NCBI RefSeq assembly: GCF_000003815.2
Contig: NC_049984.1
Span: 25,929,330-25,962,915, forward strand
Origin: Branchiostoma floridae
Taxonomy: Eukaryota; Chordata; Leptocardii; Amphioxiformes; Branchiostomatidae
Direction of reading: 5' to 3'
DNA: 33,586 nucleotides
Positions 1 to 10,566 of the stretch are shown here, piece by piece; the stretch's first letter is position 1; each line of letters begins with the position of its first letter. The notes under the pieces are model-generated. The model saw nothing but the letters and a program-made list of their open reading frames with translations, ran no database searches and was not told the origin of the DNA. Position numbers and translations under genes: made by a program.

Positions 1-590
1 TTTTAATGAGAGTAGGAATGCTCCATTGCAAGAAGCACTTCTCATCTCTCCCAAACGTCGTGTTCGCTCATTCCCATCCAGATCTTTCGAGGCGGAAATG
101 TACGTCCCCAGGAGCCTGCTGGAAGAGGGGCCGCTGAGGCGTGGCTATGAACTTGGCCCATCATCCCCATGAAATACCCTATCATTCCCGCCATCATTTC
201 CCTGTCCGCTTCCTGCCGCATTCTCGTTACCCGAAAGTCATGTCCCTTCCACCCCTCGCCCCCCTCCCTGAGCATCTCGGCCTTCGTGGGATGGGGTTCT
301 GTACCGGGTCTAAAATAGAAACAGCCAAAACAAACTGTAACCATATGCACATGGACATAAGTCTTGACTAACGGAGCAGGGCGAACATGAGAAGACATTC
401 AAGAAAACACGACATACAATAAACCAACAGTTCCGTACCTCTACTCACAGTGAATGATAGTCTCTGTTTTTGCTAAAATATTATAGAATCTCTGCACTAT
501 TACCTCTCGATGGTGCTGGTGTGCTAGTTCCCAGTGGATTTCCTTCGCCTAATTCGACAAACGATGTCGATGGGCTCCAGTATGTGGACC
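1..590. other. No supported gene (590 bp)
   Basis: Open frames on both strands here overlap each other and have no recognisable domain, repeat or clear splice pair. I see nothing I can annotate before the tandem array that begins near 600. Confidence 0.6.
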
Positions 591-600
591 CCGCGTGCTG

Positions 601-1025
601 CCCTCCAAACCCGGCGGGGTTCAACGGCTTGTCCTGCCGCAGGTCGAATCTCTGGTCCCTCCTGTCGGCTGGTGGCTGCCCTCCAAACCCGGCGGGAAGC
701 AGTGGCGTGCCCCACCGCTGGTCGAAGCTCTGGTCCCTCCTGTCGGCCGGTGGCTGCCCTCCAAACCCGGCGGGAAGCAGTGGCGTGCCCCACCGCTGGT
801 CGAAGCTTTGGTCCTTCCTGTCGGCCGGTGGCTGCCCTCCAAACCCGGCGGGAAGCAGTGGCGTGCCCCATCGCTGGTCGAAGCTCTGGTCCCTCATGTC
901 GGCCGGTGGCTGCCCTCCAACCCGGCGGGAAGCAGTGGCGTGCCCCACCGCTGGTCGAAGCTCTGGTCCCTCCTGTCGGCCGTTGGCCGCCCTCCAAACC
1001 CGGCGGGAACCAGTGGCGTGTCCTG
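601..1025. repeat. 78-bp minisatellite, about 5.5 units
   Basis: The anchor CCCTCCAAAC recurs at 601, 679, 757, 835, 913 (one A missing) and 990, giving a 78-bp period (77 for one unit). Because 78 is a multiple of three, long open frames run through it on both strands. Their products are the same few residues repeated and I do not read them as genes. Inside each full unit AGCAGTGG and CCACCGCT form an inverted repeat with one mismatch around a 6-bp spacer, so every unit could fold into a small hairpin. Confidence 0.95.
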
Positions 1026-2237
1026 ACATGACCATTGAATTGTGCACGTTTGGCATAATGCTTTTAGATGTTATTAGGCCCTGAGTTAGGAGGTTACGTA
1101 CGAATGGTTAACTAGCGTTTTGCTGTCCGTCCATACAGTGGCACATCTTGGCGGGTTGGTCGCTACGGGGAATCTGCGATGACATCAATGTAAATAATGT
1201 CAAGAAGAACTATTTTAAAACATGATACACAAGGGTAAATTTAGATAGAACAAAATGGTAATCGACATGTTCAGAAAGAACAATACCGATGAGAATTCAA
1301 AGACCCTACCTGCTATCGTAACAGCACTCTGATCCGATGCTCTCACAGTCGTCTTAGTGGTCGGTTTTGTTGCCGCTGTCGGAACTTGACATGACAATGA
1401 CCGAAGGATCACTTTGTTTGATCGGTGAGCTTTCCTGTGAGGAAAACGGCGTGTCGCCGGAGACAGGCGTGCTTCTGAAGTCAAAGCTTTCGTGAACGGT
1501 AGCTGTTTCTGCTTTTGCTGCTGTTGCGGTGAGGGTTGGTGTTTGGCCTTCATTGTCACGCTCTAGACGCATTACAGCCTGTCTATACTACAAGTGCCTT
1601 TATGCACGTGTCCTAAAAATTGGTAGAGTTGTCCGTTCGAGCGTAGGACAGTTTTAAAATTATACAAAAGACATATTTGGATGGATGGATTGTTATAGTT
1701 GAGAGTTGAACTTGATATAGCATACGCCAACTTTGTACCCAGTAGTTTTTATAAACCTTTGCAAGGAATACATGTATCTAGTTATGTTCCTGGGACCATT
1801 CTTCTCAAAATGTAAAAAGAAAATGGTTTAAATATTATTGTTATAATTGACATTTGCCCTCTTGATAGCATAAGGCATCGTTGTACTCACCATTACTATT
1901 CATGTGTTCGTTCTTCGTTGTGTACAACTTGATGGCCGAGGTGGGATGATGGTTAATTTCTTCCATCAGATTTGTCTGTAGGATAATTATTAATGGACAT
2001 ATAATTTCTATTGACATGGATATAACTAATGTCATGTAACAATATGGTCATCATTGGTTTTATTTATTTATATCTTGTTATACATGCTTAAACATGGCAA
2101 TATTTGTGGTTTTTCATAAAATGATAATCGGTTGCATGTACCGTGAGTCTGTTTCTTCGGGCCTTGTGTAGTTGTATTTTTTTTTTTTTTGGCCATTGTT
2201 GGTATCCTTTAGCTGAAATAAAACATGTAAGATCTTG
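1026..2237. other. Mostly noncoding; one weak minus-strand exon candidate at 1313-1559
   Basis: About 1.2 kb of AT-rich sequence. On the minus strand an ATG at 1559 opens a frame rich in Gln, Lys, Ser and Thr that runs to a donor-like AG|GTAGGG near 1312. It could be a first coding exon of a low-complexity protein, but a single donor is weak evidence and no partner exon was found. The rest holds nothing I recognise. Confidence 0.3.
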
Positions 2238-3219
2238 CTGCCTGATCCATCCTGCTCCACAGCGAGGTTTTCGGAACCGTGGGCTTTGCTGCCTGATCAT
2301 CCATCCTGCTCCACAGCGGGGTCTGCTGAACCGTGGGCTTTGCTGCCTGATCATCCATCCTGCTCCACAGCGGGGTCTGCTGAACCGTGGGCTTTGCTGC
2401 CTGATCCATCCTGCTCCACAGCGGGGTTTTGGGAACCGTGGGCTTTGCTGCCTGATCATCCATCCTGCTCCACAGCGGGGTCTGCTGAACCGTGGGCTTT
2501 GCTGCCTGATCCATCCTGCTCCACAGCGGGGTCTGCTGAACCGTGGGCTTTGCTGCCTGATCATCCATCCTGCTCCACAGCGGCTGCTGCTGAACCGTGG
2601 GCTTTGCTGCCTGATCCATCCTGCTCCACAGCGGGGTCTGCTGAACCGTGGGCGTTGCTGCCTCATCCATCCTGCTCCACAGCGGGGTCTGCTGAACCGT
2701 GGGCGTTGCTGCCTGATCATCCATCCTGCTCCACAGCGGGGTCTGCTGAACCGTGGGTTTTGCTGCCTGATCCATCCTGCTCCACAGCGGGGTCTGCTGA
2801 ACCGTGGGCTTTGCTGCCTGATCCATCCTGCTTCACAGCGGGGTCTGCTGAACCGTGGGCTTTGCTGCCTGATCCATCCTGCTTCACAGCGGGGTCTGCT
2901 GAACCGTGGGCTTTGCTGCCTGATCCATCCTGCTTCACAGCGGGGTCTGCTGAACCGTGGGCTTTGCTGCCTGATCCATCCTGCTTCACAGCGGGGTCTG
3001 CTGAACCGTGGGCTTTGCTGCCTGATCCATCCTGCTTCACAGCGGGGTCTGCTGAACCGTGGGCTTTGCTGCCTGATCCATCCTGCTTCACAGCGGGGTC
3101 TGCTGAACCGTGGGCTTTGCTGCCTGATCCATCCTGCTTCACAGCGGGGTCTGCTGAACCGTGGGCTTTGCTGCCTGATCCATCCTGCTTCACAGCGGGG
3201 TCTGCTGAACCGTGGGCGT
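2238..3219. repeat. 51/54-bp minisatellite, 19 units in two sub-arrays
   Basis: Nineteen units of 51 bp, or 54 bp with an extra ATC. The first eleven carry CTCCACAG and vary in both length and sequence. The last eight carry CTTCACAG, are all 51 bp (anchors at 2831, 2882, 2933, 2984 and on to 3188) and are almost identical, which marks them as a recent expansion. Both unit lengths are multiples of three, so at least two plus and three minus frames stay open throughout, including a 360-codon plus frame. No frame stands out by codon pattern or domain, so I call this a repeat and not a gene. Confidence 0.95.
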
Positions 3220-3225
3220 TATTAA

Positions 3226-4039
3226 CACAATAGCTATTTTGTATTAATTTTCTATTTGGTTATTTATTTATTCATTCATTTATTTTCCCGTGACACCTCC
3301 CCTCAACTGGTCCCCTGGGAAGAACGGCCTACATGTTTCATTTAGAAGCCTGGCGATACTGAACCTTAGTCTTAGAATTTCGGCTTGAAGAAAGACTGAT
3401 CGGGACTTTCAAGAAGAAAATACAACAAAGCCAACTAGTATTATTACAATCATAAATATCAAACACAAACTCGTACCTTACAATTGTCCGAAATAATAAG
3501 CATTAACTATTAACAAAACCTCCTACAGTGCTACATACCAACAGCAAGTGTGACAGTCTCCAGGACACAGCAATTTGTCCTTTGTCTGGCAATGCCTCCT
3601 ACCCAACTCAGCCTACCTTCCCAAACATGGCGGGGACTGACAAGGCTTCCGATTGGGAAATTTAGTACTCTATTTTACATGAAATTTAAGTGTAATGTTG
3701 AGCACAAGTTTCACCTAGTACTTTCAAAGTTTTCAGAAGAGCACAGACTAGCTAAGAAGTCCACTGAAAAAGAAACAACAAAAAGTGGAGGGCTTACTCT
3801 CCAGACAAAAAATGGCTGCCATCTTGTTGCCCGTGGCCCCTGACCCAGGCAAAGATCAGCACCGTTATCGTCTTTGATATCATTTGTATATTTTAACTTT
3901 TCTTCATTTGAGTTAAGTCATTCCTATGTTATTTGATTACTTTGCTAAGTGCTACGTACTTGTACTCTCCGCACGCGGCAGTGCCGAATGTGCCGCCGTT
4001 TTTAAGGCGAATAAAGTTCAAAGTTAACAATTAGGTTAT
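3226..4039. other. No supported gene; possible retroposon 3' end near 4000
   Basis: A 97-codon plus frame at 3550-3843 has no recognisable domain. Near 3812-3826 an AAAATGGC and a GCCATCTT lie back to back, resembling two inverted YY1-type motifs. GGCGAATAAAGTTCAAAG near 4004-4022 looks like a polyadenylation-bearing retroposon end, but no matching body is visible. Confidence 0.35.
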
Positions 4040-4342
4040 CTACAGTCTAAAATCGATCAACGGGTTCGCCACTGGCACCAGATCTTTCAACACTGCAATA
4101 TAACCTTCATGAACACAGCAGAACACCTGCACTACGCCAAAGTGAACATATCCGCCTTGCGTGAGTTTAACTGTTCTACTGTTGCGGGTTTTCTCCCGAC
4201 CATAGTTTTTACTGTAGATAGTCTGGCCATGGACCTCTGCACTCTGAACACTTAGCACACAGTGTCCGTATTGCCACAAAGGTCCGTATCGCCTCACATA
4301 CATGGCTAGGTGACGAAGCTTGTGCACGTTCATTGTCTGTGC
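4040..4342 (-). pseudogene. Transposase-like C-terminal fragment, possibly DUF4218
   Basis: A 97-codon minus frame starts MNVHKLRHLAMYVRRYGPLW and ends in a stop at 4040. The pattern of an N-V/I-H-x-L-x-H-L opening followed shortly by G-P-L-W resembles DUF4218 regions of CACTA-type transposons, and the later segment KTRNSRTVKLTQGGY reads like a short beta-rich tail. An acceptor-like GCACAG lies just upstream of the first Met. Family assignment is by remembered pattern only. It could equally be the last exon of an unrelated gene. Confidence 0.35.
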
Positions 4343-4965
4343 ACGCTGACCTAATCAATTGTGAACAGAAAAAAGAAAGAATAAATCAGGGGTACACACC
4401 ATGTTTTGCAAGACCTTAAATATCCTTAAACAGCTTTAATTAGTACACGTAACTCTTAAAGCTGTAAAACACGTGTGTCCTTCCGCAATCGCATCACTAT
4501 TTTGTCGTTACAGGTTATACTTCAGCACTTGAATTCTGGATAAAGCAAAATTGAGCGGATGATCGCACATGCCAAAATAATTATCATGTAGATTACGGCC
4601 AAATTACTCACTAAAGATGGCCTAGACTTTGTTATTGTCCAGTGCTGTCTGCCTTCCGTGCTCCTGTTGATTGGCCAAATGTTGTCTGTGCAACCTCACG
4701 TTTGGGATCCTCGGTCCTGGCGGAGTTTGAAGGAGGGAACTAGCTGGGTGGCCCGCTGCACTCTACCCTGATCGTTCCGTGCTGCGCGATGACCAATTAT
4801 GTTTGCAGGCTGGTAGAGGTCGTGTTGGCTATCGTCCTGTGCATCGCAGGAGTAAATGCAATGTAAAGCAAAGTTTAAATAACATAATCAATGAAGAAAC
4901 ACGATGCAGGTAAAGGCTCTATCGCATATACTGAAAACAGCTCGTATAGCTTTCATGGCTAGAAA
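4343..4965. other. No supported gene (about 620 bp)
   Basis: No open frame of note, no tandem repeat and no recognisable transposon end was found between the 4.0-kb fragment and the 30-bp array. Confidence 0.55.
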
Positions 4966-4974
4966 TTGATGGGT

Positions 4975-5198
4975 CGACCCCCTGGGTCGGCTGTGGAGAT
5001 GTTTTTCCCCCTGGGTCGGCTGTGGAGATGTTTTGTTCCCCTGGGTCGGCTGTGGAGATGTTTATTCACCCTGGGTCGGCTGTGGAGATGTTTTGTCCCC
5101 CTGGGTCGGCTGTGGAGATGTTTTGTCCCCCTGGGTCGGCTGTGGAGATGTTTTTTTCACCCTGAGTCGGCTGTGGAGATGTTTTTTTCACCCAGGGT
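4975..5198. repeat. 30-bp minisatellite, about 7 units
   Basis: CTGGGTCGGC recurs at 4982, 5011, 5041, 5071, 5101 and 5131, then as CTGAGTCGGC at 5162, giving a 29-31 bp period. Units share GGCTGTGGAGATGTTT and differ mainly in the T/C-rich joint. On the minus strand the array lies directly after a donor-like CT|GTAAGC at 5205, so it would form the very 5' end of an intron of the candidate exon at 5206-5551. Confidence 0.95.
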
Positions 5199-5205
5199 CG
5201 CTTAC

Positions 5206-5562
5206 AGGAAGTGCACATTGCAGGACATATCATGGGGACTTTCTTACCACCATATGAATGCTGATGGCATTCTACATTTTCCAAGTACAACTCATCTTGA
5301 AGGAGTTCTTTCCTAACCGCCAGAGCTTTGAGCAAATATTCAAGGTTGAGGAGTACATCTGGCTTGATAACAAAGTCGTTGTCAGCTTTGACAATTGTCT
5401 CTATTGGTATCAAGTGCCCATTGTACTCCTTCACCTGGAATAGTTGGCCCTCAGTGTAACAACCAGAGGCACTTTGGTGTACATCTGTGATGATTATTTG
5501 GTCTCGAAGTGCAAGGCTCCAGACAATCTTATTCCAGCTAATGTTGGACATTTTAGGGATAG
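5206..5562 (-). CDS. Candidate coding exon, unknown protein
   Basis: A minus-strand open stretch of about 115 codons with balanced, protein-like composition: mixed hydrophobic and charged segments and a helix-like part ending KALAVRKELLQDELYLENV. It can start at an acceptor-like TGTACAG around 5563 and end at a good donor CT|GTAAGC at 5205. Beyond the donor the frame enters the 30-bp array and becomes repetitive, which supports splicing there. I recognise no domain. It may belong with the candidate exon at 5800-6000 on the same strand, but the phases I tried did not join cleanly. Confidence 0.4.
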
Positions 5563-5799
5563 CTGTACATCATCCCTGATGACCACCTCTGCTGAAACAT
5601 AGTTCAGTCGTTTCATTTTAATAAAATTAGTAACGGCACTAAATAGTGTCTAATAATGCATGATACCTTAACTTTTCTCCACATTAATTTAAAAAAATAG
5701 CCATGTATAGCCAAAGTTAAATTATGATACTGTTGCTGACACGACTAGCATTAGTTGTTTTTCATATGAAAATATTTGCTGTGAGGAAGATGAACCTTC

Positions 5800-6000
5800 G
5801 AATTCTGACCATGTTTTGTAAATTCTTGATCAGATTCAGGGCTTCCAGCCTCTTGTCCTTTGCAAACAGAGCCTTGATCTTCCTGTACTCCAGCTGGGCC
5901 GCGGCTAATGTTGCTCCCTCTATAATCACATCGGATATGATGATTTGGAGTTTAGTGAAATGTATGTAGTTAGGACCAAGAACAGTTAACTCACAATACC
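5800..6000 (-). CDS. Candidate coding exon with helical segment, unknown protein
   Basis: One minus-strand frame is open from about 6000 to 5768 and reads as a convincing amphipathic stretch, including IIEGATLAAAQLEYRKIKAL followed by FAKDKRLEALNLIKNLQNM. Donor-like sites lie at ATG|GTCAGA and AAG|GTTCAT near 5813-5800. No clean acceptor was found; CCACAG near 6022 leads into a stop in this frame. The plus-strand frame over the same bases is low quality, so the minus strand is preferred. Function unknown. Confidence 0.35.
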
Positions 6001-6640
6001 TTTTACAAAATCACTGTGGTAACTAAATTCTTTTGTCAAAGCAACTCACCTCACCTCACCGGCAACTGCATGTTAAGGTCTATTTTCTAAAATAGCACTT
6101 TGTTGATAAGAATTTCAACATATTTTTGTTCTTGGCTAAATCAAACTCTGCATACATCGAGACTGTACATTTCTGGATGTCACGGGCCATGGGCATGACC
6201 CAGGCGTCAAGGATATGCTTTAACACGATAAACGGATAAATAAGCTTGTAAGGAATAACGTCGAAATAATGTGTTCACGGGTGAACGAGGTAAACAACAC
6301 AAGGTGAACGAGGTAAAAAAAAATATATAATAAGAGTCGATTGACCAAGTCGTCAGGACAGGTCGGTAAGCCAACTGGATAATTACATTTGTAGAAGACG
6401 AGCATCTGCCGAATGTTTGGGAACTTGGAGTGATGGCTTTCTGTATAGTGATGTCTGACCTGACGGTAGCTCTCCTCAGCCGAAGCTGGTGTGATTGGCC
6501 CGGGATATGGTTATAACGGATTCAGATGCAACTTGAGACATTATTATAGTCTCAAGTTGACATGATTTTTACATCTGGGTACTATTTCTACATGATATGA
6601 TATTATTCACTCCTAAATCCTACTCAAGACTGCTTCCCTG
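6001..6640. other. No supported gene (640 bp)
   Basis: AT-rich sequence with short repeats such as two copies of GGTGAACGAGGTAAA near 6280-6317. Nothing coding is supported. Confidence 0.5.
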
Positions 6641-7238
6641 GCTGGAATTCCAGCGCCTTACCCTAGGTTTTTGTCTGGCTGGAATTCCAGCGACTTCCAT
6701 TTGACGTCTACTCTGGCTGGAAATCCAGCGGCCTAAAGCAAGACTGCGTCTTTGGCTGGAATTCCAGCGGTACAGAGCGAGACTCCCCCCTCGCTGGAAA
6801 TCCAGCGGCACTATTCACACTGCCCACCTCGCTGGATTTCCAGCGACTCTGTTCAACACCACCTCGATCCCTCGCTGGAATTCCAGCGGCACTATTCACA
6901 CTGCCTCCCTCGCTGGATTTCCAGCGGCCCTGTTCCACACTGCCTCCCTCGCTGGAAATCCAGCGGCCCTGTTCAACACTGCCTCCCTTGCTGGAAATCC
7001 AGCGGCCCCCGTTCAACACTGCCTCCCTCGCTGGAAATCCAGCCGCCCTGTTCAACACTGCCTCCCTCGCTGGAAATCCAGCGGCCCAGTTCCACACTGC
7101 CTCCCTCGCTGGATATCCAGCGGCCCTGTTCAACACTGCCTCTCTGGCTGGAAATCCAGCGGCCCAGTTCAACACTGCCTCCCTGGCTGGAAATCCAGCA
7201 GCCCTGTTCAACACTGCCTCCCTCGCTGGAAATCCAGC
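6641..7238. repeat. 39-bp palindromic-core minisatellite, 16 units
   Basis: Units begin GCTGG at 6641, 6678, 6716, 6755, 6793, 6831, 6874, 6912, 6951, 6990, 7030, 7069, 7108, 7147, 7186 and 7225, spaced 37-43 bp and mostly 39. Each holds GCTGG-NNNN-CCAGC, which is palindromic outside the centre. The central four bases are AATT (units 1, 2, 4, 7), AAAT (3, 5, 9-12, 14-16), ATTT (6, 8) or ATAT (13). AAAT and ATTT are reverse complements of each other. Spacers resemble CGGCCCTGTTCAACACTGCC. Frames on both strands stay open through the array but look like repeat translations. Confidence 0.97.
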
Positions 7239-7244
7239 GGCCCT

Positions 7245-7987
7245 GAGGGTTCTCTGGGGGCTATCCCTGGAACAGGCTCTTACATGTTGACAGTAAGTTA
7301 ACAGCATTAATATGGTCTATTTCTAATGCTCAATAAAGTAGTCAACACCTATGCTTTCAAGATCCATACTGGTTTTTAATGCATTTACTGTCTGTTGGTA
7401 AGAGGTACACGTACAAAATATGGACCCTACAATAGATAGCTCATTCATTTCATTGTTCTGTTGTTACTGAGCACATCAATTGATTGTCATCATCAAATAA
7501 GTCCTAACCTTCATTTGTTGTCATTGGAAATTACTATAGTAAACAAGGTTGTTACCTAAGGACGTAGGGTAACTAACTTTTTAACTTACGGTTTTCAGAC
7601 TTTCAGGGAAAAAATCCCGCTGGTTGGATCACCCTTCGGCCGATCCGACCCACGGTCGGGGTCGGGCAGGTAGCTGGGGTGATTGAAATACATTGTGTTG
7701 TATTCTTTATAGTGATTACAACCTTCTTCAAAACAAATGCCTATCGCTAAGTCAAGAGAACAATAATCTAAAAGTTATTTGTTAAACTAAATGTAAAGAA
7801 ATCATACATTGGCATATTAACAACTAACGTTACTAAGAAAACTAAGTATTATTACTTCCAATACAACATTTTATTCCAGTACTTGACACTAACAGTTGGA
7901 TTAAAGTAAAGAGTAGAAAATTGTGCCACTGAACTGAGTTACATACAACTAATTGGACACTTACTAATATGTAAGTACGTTGTGCAA
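7245..7987. other. No supported gene (about 740 bp)
   Basis: AT-rich. At 7624-7665 there is a GC-rich island in which GGATCACCC/GGCCGATCC and CCGACC/GGTCGG-type inverted pieces occur, possibly a decayed hairpin. Nothing else is seen. Confidence 0.45.
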
Positions 7988-8041
7988 ATGCTGGAGGATT
8001 TTGAAAACAATTTCAGTAACTTGGCAGAAAAGCTGAACTGG
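7988..8041 (+). CDS. Candidate first coding exon, unknown protein
   Basis: An ATG at 7988 opens 18 codons (MLEDFENNFSNLAEKLNW) ending exactly at a strong donor TGG|GTAAGA at 8042. The exon is in phase 0 and joins without frame change to the next candidate exon at 8094. The peptide is acidic and could be helical. There is no homology I recognise, and the orientation opposes the better supported minus-strand gene downstream. Confidence 0.3.
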
Positions 8042-8093
8042 GTAAGAGATATGTTTGTATGAAAATTTAACTATATTTTGTAGTTCCTAACAG

Positions 8094-8219
8094 GTTGGTA
8101 TGGGCAGACCTGGGACATTAGCGGATGGGACTGAGCCACTGTACCTCACACATTTGGTAGCAGTGACACTTCATGGAGTTCTTTCACCTTTTCCTCTAAC
8201 ATCTATTATCATAATGCCG
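8094..8219 (+). CDS. Candidate second coding exon, unknown protein
   Basis: This 126-bp stretch lies between an acceptor-like TTCCTAACAG (ending 8093) and a donor-like CCG|GTACGT. It is 42 codons long, begins in phase 0 and ends in phase 0, so it fits the upstream candidate exon. It contains ADGTEPLYLTHLVAVTLHGV, a protein-like hydrophobic run, then a Pro/Ser/Ile-rich end. The opposite strand is closed here. No third exon was found and the family is unknown. Confidence 0.3.
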
Positions 8220-9069
8220 GTACGTTTACGACGATTTCTCTAGCCATACTGATTTGACAAATTGTCAACGCATCATTTTCTCCAGTTACATGTTGCTGTT
8301 ATAGGTTACCCTTGCCACTTCTTCTGTGTAACTTTTCTGCCACTCTTGTCCTGCTAAAAGCGTAATATTGTAATTCTAACACGCCGCGGAATTACACGGC
8401 GAACGGGCGCGTGGTTGGGAGGGGGTACAAAATACCGGTAGGAAGAAACACGGCACAATTAACTGCCGCTATGTACATTTATACATCCTCTGATGTTCCT
8501 TCCTTTTCTGTCAGTAAATGCATAAAACATAAACCTGCATGAGCATACAAAATGTCATGTGAAAACGGACGTATACTGTCAAGAATTTTCATTTAACTTC
8601 TGTCTGTCACAACCGCTATGACGTAACACTTCGCTGCTAGCGTAGATATAAAAATGGCGGGAAAATGGCTGCGTACGTTCAATTTTGCCCATTCAGTCGT
8701 AGATCCGGGCTATTATGCAACGGTTGTTCACACTTTTACATGAGTTGTAGGTCACCAACAGAAATTCAAGATTGTTGTTGAATCATGTTCGTCTTGTGCC
8801 GTGAGCATGTGTAATTATGATCTATATAAATTTGGCAATGAATGTGACAGTGTGTTCGTCCCACGACCAGCTGCCTACCCCGAAATTTAAAAAAAAGTAT
8901 ACTGAAAACTTTTGGCCTTGTTGTCTTCGAATGCATTGTTATCGATGCTTTGTAAATGGTGTATTGGACACCTAGATGTCTGAAGTGTGCACAGCTCAGA
9001 AATAACTATTGTTGCATGTGTAGATCTCTTTAAGTTCCAGTATTTTTAATCTACCGGTATAAGTCTTAC
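8220..9069. other. No supported gene; YY1/TATA-like cluster at 8645-8670
   Basis: About 850 bp without a credible frame. TATAAAAATGGCGGG near 8647 combines a TATA-like and a YY1-like motif and is followed by a second AAAATGGC. This could be promoter-like sequence, but no transcript start or adjoining exon supports it. Confidence 0.3.
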
Positions 9070-9473
9070 TACCGGTATTATGCCAATGCATGTTATATCT
9101 TTTGGCATCTTTTGCGTACCAAGCGGAAGAATGTGGAACCGAACTTTGGCTGCCACCTTTGTCAAGGCGCAGGTTATGGGTTGCCATCCGCTCACGTTCC
9201 ATGGCTTCCCATATCCACCAGTTAGGAACTTCACTTCAATGTTGCCTCGTTTGATACCCATTACAACCACCACCCAAGGTTCCTTGGCTTTATGTTGGGT
9301 TTTTCCTGGATCTACAACAACGATGTCCCCTACTTTCAGCCTGAGAGGACACTCTAACCTGACGTCCTCATAGAAGGAATCTGACTTGTTGATTGATGGT
9401 GCTGAACGTTCAATTGCTTCCGTTGCTGCTTCATACTGCTCATCTCTGCTCAGCTTTCTTGTTGGTTTCTTTT
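9070..9473 (-). CDS. Internal exon, possible SH3/tudor-like barrel (same gene as 10567-11143)
   Basis: This minus-strand exon is bounded by a good acceptor (TTTTACATGCAG, exon starting at 9473) and a donor at GTA|GTAAGA (exon ending 9070; an alternative GT ends it at 9073). It encodes about 134 residues. A charged N-terminal part (KKPTRKLSRDEQYEAATEAI) is followed by short beta-strand-like segments: LRLKVGDIVVVDPGK, KEPWVVVVMGIKRGN, IEVKFLTGGYGKPWNVSGW. The K-V-G-D-x-V-V-V and P-W-V-V-V-V spacing suggests a small SH3/tudor-like barrel; that is inference. The two leading bases complete the split codon left by the upstream repeat exon, so the two join in frame. The downstream exon is not identified. 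Confidence 0.6.
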
Positions 9474-10566
9474 CTGCATGTAAAACAAACAGATCTTAGG
9501 AAACAATATTGCACTAAAATGCAAAGAAAAAACACAAAAGTTATAATATAACATAGGATTTTGCAGTCCAAGGCCCAAGCCATTCCTGGGTCATGTGGGT
9601 TATGGGTTATTCTAACACAATCCAAACACAAAAATGGGTATCATAAGGATCCATCTTGTACAACTTCTCTAATTATGACACCACATACAATCAAACTCAA
9701 AAACCAACACCACTGATAAGCTATTAGAGTCCATTCCAAGTCACCACGAGTGTTTTTAGGACATATTTGTAAAAAGTCTTAATTATTTTGAATAAAAGAA
9801 TATCGAAGCCGAAATAATTAGATTCTTTTAAAAAAATTGAGTTAAGAAAAAACTCATCTTTTTAAATTACTTTGAATATTTTAGAAACATTTTGAAAGTA
9901 AATGTACAAAAATATCTTTATTTAGAATTATTGTGAAACCTCTGTGTGATAGTTTCATAATTACAAATATTTACAAATATTTGTCAACTTTGCCAAATGG
10001 TAAAATTAGTTTATTGCCCCCATAAAAGTAAGCCCTATTGTTGCCTCTGTATATTTTTAGATTTCACTACTGGGCACTGCTAAATCCTTTGTGATGGGCC
10101 ATTGCTGCATGACACCCAACCATACTTTGCAAGGATGTGTGAATTGCTATCTTCCTTGCCCACTGACCCATTTACAAAATGTTACAAAAAATGGTAGAAA
10201 ATGGTTAACAATCATAGTAGAATGCTGTTATAATTATTTAGAAGCCATTAGAAATATCCAATTTCACATCATGAATATTTCCAAAGTTTTACAGGACCAG
10301 GGAAATATTTATAAAGTTGTAACAGTGTTAGAAATATTTCTGAAGTATCAAATGTTCTAGACATATAATTACAAAACTTTGAAATTAATTCTAAACAATG
10401 GGAACAAACTTTCGCACGGTGACTTGGAATGGACTCTAGCCATCATGGTTGGTCATAAACCAAACAACAATACTAGTACATATCCCTTTCCCAATAGGTA
10501 AGTGAAATATAAGTATTAAAGATAGTCTTCTTTATATCAACCTTCATCCATTGAAGTTAATCTTAC
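9474..10566 (-). other. Intron of the SPAKK-repeat gene, no other feature
   Basis: About 1.1 kb between donor AAAC|GTAAGA (10566) and acceptor ATGCAG (9474). It is AT-rich, and a few long A/T runs lie at 9780-9960. The open frame at 10091-10360 on the plus strand is AT-biased and has no domain. Confidence 0.55.

Noticed and set aside
470-1084. Cys/Pro-rich 204-codon plus frame
   Set aside because: Translation of the 78-bp minisatellite. Overlapping frames on both strands are equally open.
2143-3225. 360-codon plus-strand open frame (and four similar ones on both strands)
   Set aside because: It exists because the repeat unit is 51/54 bp. Several frames are equally open, and the product is only the repeat translated.
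6708-7307. 199-codon minus frame with AGFPAREAVLN repeats
   Set aside because: Translation of the 39-bp palindromic array. Its reading changes where unit length varies and there is no splice support.
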